Of a stretch of 64,000 nt of DNA, positions 45,601 to 58,600 are shown piece after piece. This DNA is from Climacteris rufus (lineage: Eukaryota; Chordata; Aves; Passeriformes; Climacteridae): assembly GCA_013398175.1 (NCBI GenBank), contig VZRZ01005953.1, positions 186,001 to 250,000 on the forward strand. The letters run 5' to 3'. Below the pieces are notes generated by a model. That model was given only the letters and a program-made list of their open reading frames with translations, was not told the origin of the DNA and ran no database searches. Position 1 is the stretch's first letter; the number at the start of each line of letters is the position of its first letter. A program made the position numbers and the translations under genes.

Positions 45601-48600
45601 GTAGATTTTAACTTGGGGGACACATGCACCCAAAAAGAGAGCAGACCACAGAATCATTTAGGTTGGAAAAGACCTCCAAGGTTATTGAGTCCAACTTCTG
45701 ATTGATCACAACCTTGTCAACTACATCATGATACTAAATTCCACATCCAGCACACACCAGCTTACAGCAGCACTGAGACAATTCTGAATCAGTTTGTAAA
45801 AAAGCATCTGAACAATATAAGACAATGTGTTGTAAAAAGACTGTTCTCAAAGTGTTTCAAGAGGCCTTTTAAAAATTGCACTTGTATCCTCTTGTTCTAA
45901 AAATGGGATAAAATAAACAAACTTAGAAAAGTACACACACACTCATACTTCCAGAAATTAAGCTAAATTCATATCTTAATTTTATTTTTGTTTTTAAGCA
46001 TGACATCAGTAAATAAAGTGAGTTAGACTTCCATATTACATGTAAAGATGGCAATTACAATAAATAGAAATTTGTTTAACAGTTTTATCCAAGTAAATTT
46101 TGTTGCATCATTTGAAACATAAGTAAAAATCCTTGTCTGCAAAATAGAAATAAATATAAATGAAAAAAACCCTCTAAAATTTCAGCACAGCATCTTTATC
46201 TTCAAAATTTACCAAGAGCAGTGGAATTATAATATCAGACTTTCTAACCATATGTTAATGCATGACAGAAACTGAAAACTAACTCCTGAAAAAATTCTTA
46301 CAAATATCTCAATCTTGCTGAATATTTATAAATTCTAAGATGAAGGAGCTCAGTACCTCATAGGAGGTGTTTAACACTCCACAGGATTAAGAACAGGATT
46401 ATGTGAGGCAGCTCAAGAGGATATATATTAACTGTCTTGAGGAAAAGCAAAGGAAAAAAATCTTTAATGAGATCTGAAGCATCCTGCTTTCGAAACATTC
46501 AAGATTACAAATGCTGATAACTTTTAGTGTTAGAGAACCCAAACAAAAAGGCATTTCTCTGCAGTGAAAGAGATTACAACTAGATGGAGTTTTACATTCC
46601 TCACATTTATTCATCATATAAAAAAAGTATATTTAAATGCACTTCAGATGTTTCATTTTGGTTTCTGACAGGTTTTCAGTGCTTTTCCCAATAATATTAT
46701 GGGCAGGTATATAATTTAACTTGAAAAATAATGTATCTTCTGAGATTGGGTAGACATGCCTATGCTGAACTCATTAGAGATGAAAATGTAATGCTATTTC
46801 TATTTAAATAGCTTCTACAATTGTCATTACTCTTCTGGAGAATTTAGTTCTAAACAAATTAATCATGTTGCAAGGGTCTCTGGAGGTGTCATCCCTGGTA
46901 ATGAATTCATTATAGATTCTGACTAGAACACACAGAAACATATCATAGAACAGTTTGGGTTGAAAGGGACAACATGTTTATTTTACTGCTTGGACATTTC
47001 AGGAAAGATTTGCCAATAAGTTTGCAGCAACTCTTGAAAATCTTGAGTTTAATTTGATGATTTTCACATTTAATTAAGTTCTTCCAGTTCTCCCTATTCT
47101 TTTTACAACACGTATCAATCTTTTTTTTAGTTCTCTGGTTTTCTCATTCTGGCATATTTAAGAAAAAATATGTATGCTGAACATACCTAAACATATCGGA
47201 ATTGGATAATTCCATCTTCTTACTGGTCCAGGCATACAAGTGATATGTGAATGTCCCTAAAATGACACAACATTTGCTAATTCATATAAAAAACACATAG
47301 TATACAGTACAAACTTAGTATTTCAACAAAAATAACATATAATTTAAAAGAGCATCAAAATATACAAAGACAAAAAGGTATGGTAATTACATTGTACACT
47401 GCAAATTGTGTCATGTCTTCAATACAACAGAGAAGACTGTCACTGTTAACCCACTAGATAATGGTATATATGCCATTAATATTATTTCTAATAGTATAAC
47501 CGTATCCAGCTGAATTCTGTGCATGCTTCAGTATAAACCAAGGGTCTGGAAACTATAGGTGTAACTGAAGTAATGTTTACATGGTATTGATTTGCATAAC
47601 TTGTTGAACATTTTGAAAAAAATGATACATACTATATAAATTAAGTGTGGACTTTGCATCTTACATTAATCATAGAGACACCTTATATGTTGTTCATCAG
47701 ACTCACGTAATTGTAACTGTCTTCCACAGACAGCAAAGAAATACAGAAAATCTGAAGACAAAACTGTACTTGGGATATCTCGCAAAACCATATAGTCAGA
47801 CTGCACAAGCCAAAAAAATTATATGGAGGGAAGAAACTTTACATGTGTGTTTGCACAGCCTTGTGCTCCTAAGCGCTTTATTTCCTATATTGTAAATTTT
47901 CTTTATTTTAGCCATTTATTGTGGCTTATCTGGTCCCACACATATATTTAAGTAGAGAATTAAAGCAAAGAAGCAAAAAATATTTGCCAGGTTGTTTCCA
48001 GAGTGACCAGTTAAAATCAGGCAATATAAGAAAAAATCTTCAATAGTCATTCTCAGATCTGCAATCACAGAACATGTATTTCAGCTATTCTTGAAATGCT
48101 AGGAATCTTCAGGTATGACTAGGAATTCTATCTTGAAGGGAAAATTGGGGTACAGGTCCCAAACCTAAACAGCAGTTGAAATCTGGAAGCAGACAAGACC
48201 ATTTTGTTTCTATCACTATACATAAATTGTAGCTTTTTTTTTTTTGGTCAAAGAATATAACTCAATTTCTATTTTTGATGCAATACACATGAACCCAGTA
48301 TCTAGGTTTTCACAGAATTACGTAAAATAAATATTTGAAATTATTAGCATTTTTAAAACTTAATTTAGTTAGTCTGACACTCATTCATGTGTTACAAGTG
48401 AGACTGATATTAATGTTATTTTGCTAATTCTGGCATTTTTTGCTATTTTCCTCCACAGGTACCAATAACTTCCTTAGCAGTTAATCATGTGCTGTTATAT
48501 ACAGATTATATTCTTCCTTTAAGAATTTTCTTTTTGCTACGCTTGGGTAACGTGATTATTTTTTGTCTTTTTGACTCTTGAAGAGTTAGATAATCTGTAG

Positions 48601-51600
48601 AATCTGCAGAGTCTTTTTGAGGACCATCTCAAGTGAAAACAATACTCAGTTTTGGACCTGATTCTACTGTATAACTGTACAAATTTTTGAGAATATTTTC
48701 CAGATGTTTCCTGTTGGCAGACAGGTTCATGCTGGTGATTTACAGTCATTGCATTGCCCCGGATATATCTTTTGCTAATGCAAGGACATTGCAAATTTGA
48801 TTGGCAAAAATACACTCCTATTTGATAAACTTTTTGGATAAAAACCCCAAGAAATTGCTGAAAGAAAACAACTGACACCATCTGATTTACTAAAAAAAGC
48901 AATTATTTCTTTCCCTTTATTTGTTCTTAGTCCCCCTTTTTACTTACTTTCTTTTTCCTCCTGTGCATAGAGAACTATTGCTAATTGTTCATCAAGTGAT
49001 TTTTACTTAATTTGCCAACACTTCATGGTTCAGCTATGAATACGAAAGATATCATCAATAATAGATAACAACCTATAACCACTAATGCAGAGGAAGCACT
49101 AAGCTATAAACTTCTGATGGAATATTTAAATAGTTTCTAATTTAATATCTGTCAGAAAAGCAAACTGAGTCCTGCAAACTTATCATGTGTTCAGAATTCC
49201 TGAAGAGTTCAGTGTCCATTTTGCATTGACAGACCCAAACACAACCATGTTAAAGGCACCATTTGAAATTGGAAACTTGGCTCACCTGAAGAGAATAACC
49301 CTGGTCACACTGGAAAGACACCACATCTCCAACCATGTATCTGTCCCCAATCTTGATCCCATTGCTTGGTGTCTGTGGTTCAGGACAAGAGTCCAAACCT
49401 ATAGCTGAGAAAAATAGAGAAGTTTAGTCATTCTAATGAATACGAAACTAGTTTTCAGATTCACATAGAGCTTCTGTGTACACTGTATATAGGCACACTC
49501 TATAGACAAGTTTTAGGGAGCTCTTGGGAACCAGCAGTTGTCGGTGGACAAGTGGTATGTTATTTTAGAACAACATTATATGAGGAGAAGAAAATCTTCT
49601 TTCCTGAGTAAAGGAAAAGGATCAGAGTAGTAACAAACACTTCCCAACCTGCACTCTCAGTTCTAAAATTCCACTATCTCCTGTCACAGACTCATTCATT
49701 TCTATCTCCAGTCCCACTCCTAATTACAGCCTACATAATTCAAACTGGGAGCACCTTCACTATCCTTTACCAGGATGGGTTCCAGGGGAGGCTGGCCAAT
49801 ACTACACCAAGTGCAAAACACAGAAAAAACAGTGCAAAGTGCAAGCAAGTGCTTTCCTGCATTCCATCATTCACAGGTCTGAATCTACTCTTCCATTCAA
49901 GTACACACATAGAATATTTACATCAGCTTTCATCTAATCATCTATGTTTAATGAAGTATCCGTAGAGCTAAAACATTAATATTTTCAATTTCTGATTGCA
50001 ACAGAAGCTAGTTTGCCAAGAGACCACATGCTTTTCTTCATGGTCATCAGAAAGAGAAACAACTTTTTTTTTCCCTTGCATCTACCCAGAAAGATACAGA
50101 AATGTAAGAAAATGTGTAACATTAAATATAAGAAGCTCTGTTGCTTTCTTTGCCTATGATAAGAATTAAACCCTAGTTGTGAAGTCAGGACTGTTACCCA
50201 ACTGGGCATCAGTATACAGGGTAATAGGAAAACTCTGGGATTCAATAATGGCACTACCTCAGAACATTAGCAACCTCTGCATGTTTTAAAACTTGCTTAT
50301 GTAATGGATGACTTCATGTAAAATTCTCAGAAAGTAAAAACGACTATTTAAAGACTCTTAAAATAGTGCATTTTTATACAATAAGAAAGTTGAAAACTAA
50401 CATAAAATTTTATCTTTCAAATTCTACTTTCTCTTCTCAAACTACGAACAGCAAAGGACCTGTTTTGAAAATGGCAGAGGGATTTAGATCCACATTTTCA
50501 ATTTCAGGTATCTAGAGTGTGACCCAGTTCATGTACAAAGTACAAACACAAAATAATAACTGTGCTTAGCTTACACAGAAGATTGCTTATAATCTGTTTT
50601 GAACAGCTGAACAAAGAATTAGCAGGTTTCAGTTTCCAGTTACTGAACCTTCAGCTGAAATGCATAACCTAACTATAAATACTCAGGCCATGCAAAGTGA
50701 AATAAGTTAATTTAAATGCCTATCTCAGGGTACCTTAACAGCCCAAACCACATTCACAGGTATTCATCCTATTATGCTCTCACTCCAATTATAAAATAAT
50801 ATTTAGGAAAAAAAATAGAGTTTGAATGTCTACAATATCTTTCAACAAGCTGAAACAAATTTTAACACCTTCCCAGCTGAGGGCTAGTTCAGAACTTGTG
50901 TCTCTGGAGTGTCATGATATTTATTCAAGTCTTAAATGTATTTGTAAATGTATTCATAAACCACAGTCTGTTCATTATTGATTTATTTGTGGTGCGTGAT
51001 TAGTTTCTTGAACTACATTATATTACTCTCACAGTAAAATGTGTTTGATTCTTAAAATTTCATGCCCAATGGCAATAGAAAGAGATTTTAACATAGGCAT
51101 TTATTGAAAACGTATTTTCAGTGTCTTGTAATTTTCCGATGAGAAGAATTGTATGTAAAGGAAAAGAAGCTACTTGATCCTGTCTTGCCTTTCTCCAACA
51201 GCTTCTGTGGCATTAAATACAAAAACTTACCAATTAAATTTTGGATTATACAAGACTTTAGTTAGAGAAAATGAGGACTAAATTAAAAATTTTATAGTGG
51301 TACAAAATATATAAACATTATTGAAGTGTTTAATAAACCATTTTGTGGTGCTCTTTGTTGACATACTTCAGGTGATATTCAATGCAATATATTTTTGTAT
51401 TTGAGGTATCCATTGGAATACATAAAATGCATATTATGGATATAATAGGAATTTCAGGATTCAACAAAAATAAAAAATGCTAGAAAAAACATGACAGATA
51501 AGAACGCATGACAGATAGGATTAAGTTTCATAATATGAACACTTAATTCCTTACGTCAAAGTAAGTATTTACTTGGTGTTAAAATAAAGTTCCTTTTGTT

Positions 51601-54600
51601 TTCTTTTGTTTTTATATATGCATTTGGATTTTGTAGCAGTTCAACAGATAATCCATAGTAGGCAGCACAAAAAAATATGCATGAGGCATGAAAAGAGATG
51701 TTGGAAATTAAACAGAATTAAACCTTCTTACAGAAAACTGTTGCTGAGATGAAAAAGTAATCATTTTGGCAAAAGGGCTGCACTTCCCCTCAGATTTGTG
51801 TCTCCTAGAATAGGTGAAATGGAAGATGCCGCGGGTAGAAAGCGCGAGTAACTCGGAGTCTTTTACATCGGTCCCGTTTGCCTAGATAACACGACTCAGG
51901 CCTTATCTAGTCTTCGATCAGAGGCGAGCCGAGCATCAGAACTCCCGCAGATCTAGGCTTAGCTCACGCACAGCAGTTTAATTTATGCAGGGAAATAAAG
52001 AGAACGAGAAAGGGTTCTTTTCTGCTTATCGCCAGCAGGTTTATTCACTGGTTCATGGTGCGGAGAAGATACCAAAATGGTGCTCAGGGCGTGTTATAAA
52101 ACAGAGGTGAGGGGAGGGCAGTTGGGAGAGCCAATCACTGTGGAGGACCACAATGATTGACAGGGGTGTTGGCCAATCAGTCGGCTGTCTGGACCCGGCA
52201 TGGGAACCAATGAGCTGTTCCCCTGGGCGCGGACAGCCCCTGCCGAGCCGGGCTGTGCCACCCCAGCTGCCGTGTGGGCTGGGGGGAAAGGACCCGAGGG
52301 TCCCAGCCGCAAGTCACGCCCAGAGGCACTACAACAGGAAGATGCACTAAAATTGAACAAAATAAATGTTTAAGGCAAACTCATTTGAAAATTGCTTAAT
52401 ATAAAGAACACTCTGATGTGATTTTGCATGAGAACCATGCACTCATATTTCAAAAACTAAGACTTAGCTGACTCCTCATGACATACTTGGCCAGTATATG
52501 TTTCAATGAAATACAATAAATGTATGAAATACTAAAATCTGGCCATTACTTTCCATTTAGTAACTCTCTTTATAAACATAATTGCATCTTTCAGAGCAGG
52601 AATCATTGTCTGAAAGTTAGATATGCCCAGGATAACCAAAGAGAGAAAACTCTGTTTGCATCTCTTTCTTTCTTGAGAAATTTATTTGAAATACAGCAGT
52701 TTTGTGAGTTCTGGAATCGCAAAAAAAAAATTCCTATCTCTTTGTCACAGAAAAATGCAAGAGACAAAAATCCAAAAGATACATAAGGTATAGTTTCTGT
52801 TGTCTTCCTTCCTAGCAATGATGAGAAAGTGTTGTCCCTTAGCTTAATCTCCCATATCAAATTCACAATCCAGCCCAAGGCAGAATTTTCCGTAGTGTCT
52901 TCTTCAAAAACAATTCAACCGCAGATAGAAAACAAAATCATAAAACTTTCCTCTTATTCACAGGTAATAGGGACTATGCCTTTCTTGGAGAATAGAGGGG
53001 GAGCAAGAGTCATGGATTCAAAGACTGAAACAGCTGGTGCCTAGGAATTGAAATCCACATTAAGAAACTAACTAAAGGGTTTCAGGACAGCTGACCCCAA
53101 CTGATCAAGGGGATATCACATGACACCTTGCTCAGTATATAAACAAAGGGAAAAAATGTCTGGGGACTCCTGCTTGTGAACTGGCTGGGCATCGGTCAGT
53201 GGGTGGTTAACAACTGCATTGCGCATCACTTGTTTTGCATATTCTAATTCTCCTATTATTGTTAGGCTTATTTATTATTGTAATTTCCCCTTCCTTTTCT
53301 ATCTTATTAAACTGTCTTTATCTCAATACACAGATTTTACATTTTTCCAAATCTGTTCCCCATCCTCCTTGGAAGCAGGGGGAGGGAAGTGAGCAAGCGG
53401 CGTTATGGTGCTTAGCTGCTGTCTGAGGTTAAATCACAACAGACTATATGATGTTTTAATCACATATCTCTATCACCTGCACGTGACAATTTAATGAATC
53501 ATTTGTCTTCTATAATAGCATATTTAACTGAGCTACCAGTTAATTGGGTATCTACTGAGGGACAACAATATTATTTCCTGAATAACAAATTTTCAACCTA
53601 TACTTTGGGTTTATACACTCACAGAGAAAACATTACTTTTGTACAGATTCACACATACACCCCTGTATAAATCCATACACATATATTTGGCTGTTGTTCT
53701 TGGCATGGACCAATACTTTAAATAGTACACTGTGAATCTTTTCTTTTTTTAAAGGTGAAAGTTGCATATGGGCAGTACATTACAAATATTATTTGGACAC
53801 GTGGGAATGCAAAGGTGCATTTTCACCTTCACTGGATTTAGTCCCATTTTGTTTAATTTTCATTACTTCCTGCAGTTTTTTCCCATCTGAAGTTGTAAGC
53901 AGCTGAGAGACTATCTGCATTTCAAGGAAATGGCAGGATAATTCTACCTATAATTAACATTTAGTTATAGACAAGTGATCAGGCAGCAATTTTGCAAGGC
54001 TGTGTTCTCCAACTGGCTAATCAGACAATCAGAGCATGGGATCTGCATATGGTAAAACTGTCAAGAAATAACTTTGACACAATGCTGCAATTCTGGCCGA
54101 AGGTTTTGGTCCCTGCCATGGCAAATCTTCTCTTTGTGAGTTCTTTTAACAGACATTTGAGATAAGGTGCTGTAAAAATAATTCAAAGTTTCTTCTTTCT
54201 CAAGATGTTTATTGTTATCTACAACTCAGCTGCACAGAAAATTGCATTGTCATTAATAACAAGGTGCAAAATGGCCTCTAACTCAGTCTCTCAAGGTTAT
54301 TTATACTCCAAGTCATCCAATTAGTAAATGCTGTGTAAATTATTTTTAATTATAATCCAATAACCGACTGTTCATAACCCGCATTGCAGACTTTTTAAGC
54401 CAATAGTAGGAAATACAGGTTTTGGCAGAGAAGTAGGAAGAAGGAGGAAGAGAAGAAGTACACTTAAAACCTTTCATCTTGGACACTAGTATTGTAATAT
54501 TTCATAAACCAAAATTTCTACACTTCTACCTATTTCACCTAGTTACATAACCTTAACTATACAGCATTAATTTCAAAGTTATCACACTACAGGGGAAGTC

Positions 54601-55597
54601 TTTTCCAGGGTCTAAGATCAAATGAGGTGTATTTCTGGGGATCATAACTTGTTAAAGCAGAAAGAGTGAAATTCTCAGAATTCAGGGTTCCAACAACACA
54701 ATTATGCAGATCAGACACCAGAACCAATGTAAGCAGAGGGAACAGCACAGCTGGTGATTGCCAAAATTCCTGTCAGTCAGCTGAGACAAAGTCATTCAGA
54801 CAGAAAGCACGTTTATAATTACAGCCTTTTCCACTGGTAAGGTACTCAACAATAACAAAAAAAATTAAATAATTCAATGTTCTCACTAACCTGCAGGTAT
54901 TTCTCAGTTAGTTAAGAAGCACAAATGCTATTTTCAGCTTTTTCATTCTCTCATTTTTGTCAAGGGTTACTAGTATTTGTGTCCTACACATACATACTGT
55001 ATAAGACATATGTTATTGTATTGGGCATAATTTGTAGATTTTGGCACGGTGTGGTGCGGTGTGGAGCTGCAGGGGTGGCATCTGTGGGAAGAGACCAGGA
55101 CTGCACTGGACACAATGGATTAGGATTGTCACATGATCTTATCTGCATTTAGTTTTGACTGCTGTAAGTTCAGAAATTTTTTTCAGAGAGCAAAACCAAC
55201 TTAAGGATGAAAGCAAGACAAACTAAATTTCACAGTTCTTACAGTGCAGTTTTCAGGTCTGAATTTGCTCACTTGGATTTAAATGAGGATTTTACTAATG
55301 ACTTTGAAGTTACAGTATGTAGCTCATTATGTGCAATAGGACTAAATATTCATCTTTTGTATAGTTTAGGTAGAACTGATACTTGGAACCAGCAAGTGCT
55401 CTTTATTAATTAAATATTTCTGAATTACCTGTATACTCAAGGTGAAATCCAGCAGCTGAGACACTGATATCAGACTGAAAATTGAGGTACAGATTATTTG
55501 ATGTGCTGTTTAGAAGTGGAGGTATGGTTGTTCCTGAAGAGAGAATTCAAAATATTATTGAAATGCACAGAAAGTGAAATAAATGCACACATAAGAG

Positions 55598-55632
<35 letters not shown>

Positions 55633-58600
55633 AGGAGAGAAAAAGAAAAAAGGGGAGAGAGGGGGGAGAGGGTGAGAGCAGGAGATGGGTCACATAACCA
55701 ATTCTACAGTATTTTGTTATCATGGATGCTGTCAAATACCTGTCTTTATAAAAGTTTTATTACATTTTCAGTGCACTGCAATATCAGAGACATGAACTGT
55801 AGACAAGCAGAGGCTAATATAACTTTATATTACTTGCTTTTACCCACAAAAGGAGAAATATTCACTATGGTTCTCTTAAAAACAAAAGCATTTAATCGTA
55901 ACAGTCACATCTATCAAGCAGATCTGAAAATGTGTTGCAGGACTGTTCTTAGGCATGTGTTTGATTACTTATTTGTGTTTCAGCTGAAGACAAGATAATA
56001 TTATTTCCTCTGATGTCACAGCATACACATGTATGTAGTGTATTGACAGAAAACAAGAAAAAGTAACAGACAACAAGAAAAAGTAAGGTAAACACAACCG
56101 TTTTCTTTTGTCTAAAATAAGGATAAAGAATGCATCCTTTTGTCATGTACAACAAGAGATACCTTTTTTTTTGGGTCTGTATTTCTGGACCCTGCTGTAA
56201 GAGTGAGAAAAAAATGGGATTAAGAGAGGTCTAATTTGGAAGACTCCGAATGTTATTTCATCTCTAACACTTAAAAATATCCAGCCCTGTGAAAGTCTGC
56301 TAAGTGATGACTGATTCAAACATTCAAGTATTACCTGTTGTTGATTATAGGAAAAACAAACACACACACCATGTTCACACACACTCACACACATAGAAAG
56401 AGCTATGTGTTTACAATTAAGAGTTGAATCTGTGAACCACTTTTTCTAAAATCTTCTCACCCACCTGAATAACTTCCAAGCCTTGGAGCATTGTTGTCAG
56501 CACCATCATAAAAGTCTAAGGAATCCCAGTTGTGTTCTGTGGCAAAACTCACCACTTGCACCTATAAAGAAAGATGTGAGGTAAAGAACATAAACTCCCC
56601 TCTGTATTCAAACTAAAAAATGACTCTAAATTGTAGCCTCTGTTGCTTTCAGTCATAAAAAGTTGTCAAAAAGAATGGAAAATCATCATTAAGTGAATAA
56701 AATGGCAACTATGTTTTATTTGATTGCCAATTTAAACTATAAATCCTGTAACCCTTAGTGACAACCACATATTACCTCTGATGAGAGTCTATATGGGTAT
56801 AGAATATGATTCTCTTGTTTGGAGGACATTGAGGAGAAGACAAAACATGGTATTTTCAATTACTGGAGTTTTTTGTCTCTAATTTCTCCAGGACTAAACT
56901 AGCCTCACAGGGATTCACGATGCTTCATTTACTTTGCCACTTTCAATTCTGCCTCCAGGTAAGAGAAAATTGCCTTGTTTGGTTACCTTCATCACCGACT
57001 CATCTCCTGAGGAGGAGCAGTCACTAGATTGCTACAAAAAAAAGGCAGAATAGTCACTTCATTTCTTCCAGAGGCAACAACATCCTTCCACTCATAAGGA
57101 GATGCAAAGAGGTAAGGAGATAAACTGCAAGAGGGAGGATATATCTGTTCTCATATAGTGAAATCACACCTTACAAAGTAGAGAAATATCAAATTCTTGT
57201 TCCTGTTTTGGAGAGGAGAATGTCTGGTGGTGTTTTTTGTTTATTTTAGTGAAAAAACTATTTACTGAAGAGCTTTAAAAGACTGACAGAGGCATGATGA
57301 AACCTCAACCACCCTCAGAAAGGGATGCCTTAGTCACTAAGCTATAGAACTTTGCTTTTTATGCCTCAATTACTCTTCTTTTTAATTTTTTTTCCAAAAT
57401 GGAATAGCTTCAACAGAAGCAATAAACACCAGTTTCAGTAAAACTAAATAATGACATTATTTTTCTATGGGAAATATATGGCTTGGATCTTCTTCTACAT
57501 AAAGCAAATGTCCACTTTGGCTACCTATTTCTTGGATGGGGGCCTTAAATTCTGTATCTACTTTTGTAGGAACAGGTCAGATACTATAGTCAAAGGATTT
57601 CTTTTTTTCAAATGAAGCAATGAAGAGGCCCTAATTGTTGGCATGCTTCAGATACTTGGAGACACTAAATATATCTTTTTTTATTATGTCTCTGGAGCCA
57701 AAGAATATAATGAAGATTAAACACCTAAATTGAAATCAAAGTTAGCAATGTAATCATCTCATTAACGATTCTAAAAAATGCAGCCTGTGATAAGAGATAA
57801 GCACTTCCAAAAAGCAACCGTGATTGCCTAAGTCAGGATGACAGTTAATGCCTAATTTAAATCCTCTGAACTATCCTCCTAGTATAAGAAATGCACAGAA
57901 CAAAGTATTCTAACTGTCAGCTGTTCTAGTCAACTGTTTAAATCAAGTAGAGTTCTTCAAAATCAATCTCAAAACTGACTTAGGCTATTAAATATTATTG
58001 ATAATAATAGACATGCGTAGCTTTGAAAATCAGACTCTTAAATGATATTGTGTATGGACCTTTGCTGTGTTTATGATGATTGCTGTTTTCTTCCATATCT
58101 TTTAAATTTTTAAGCATTTTTAATTATTTAAAACAGGAAAATAGATTTTTTGAATGCTTATAATATAGAAAAGTATAAAATAATATTATTTTTGAATTTT
58201 TTGACACATTAGAATACTTTAAAAGCTCTGTGATTAAATTTATTAAAAAACTTTAACACACTGACAACAACAGTTTCTGATTTTCATTATCAAGTCTTTA
58301 CCTGCAGAAACTGAGCTCTTTATTAGTTTTCTATAGCAGTTATATTTTGAACAAAGGATCGACATAGAAAACTTGTCATGATTTCTTGATGTGCATTTTA
58401 CTAGGAATTTGTTCCAGATGATGCTTAGAAGTCCTAATCTATTAAATTCAACTGGCTTGAAATAACTAGATTTCTGTCAGTTTCTTTAGTGAACTATAGA
58501 GATATGCATGACTAAGCTTAATGGATACTTTCCTACTTGTGTGTTCTATGAAGTTCTTAATCTATGTAAGTAAATGAGAATTCTGAAATGATTTTAAAGA

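Larger units (their letters stand above)
45396..47186 (-). other. CSMD3: CSMD3 intron between Sushi11 (second part) and CUB12 exons
   Basis: About 1.8 kb with two minus-strand CR1 remnants (45651-45910 and 46937-46972). Nothing else recognised. Confidence 0.8.
49405..55428 (-). other. CSMD3: LTR-rich CSMD3 intron between CUB11 and Sushi11 exons
   Basis: About 6 kb. The lower part (49405-51820) has nothing recognised. The upper part is dense in retroviral remnants: a solo LTR (51827-52336), a truncated LTR (53083-53441), a probable LTR (about 54050-54620) and a possible fragment near 55040-55110. Confidence 0.8.

Noticed and set aside
16138..52336. The two related LTRs as the ends of one provirus
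   Set aside because: Each has its own different 6-bp flanking repeat, host exons lie between them, and no retroviral genes are present. They are two independent solo LTRs.
55599..55682. Repeat array as a CRISPR-like structure
   Set aside because: It is a dinucleotide microsatellite in a vertebrate gene, without unique spacers.
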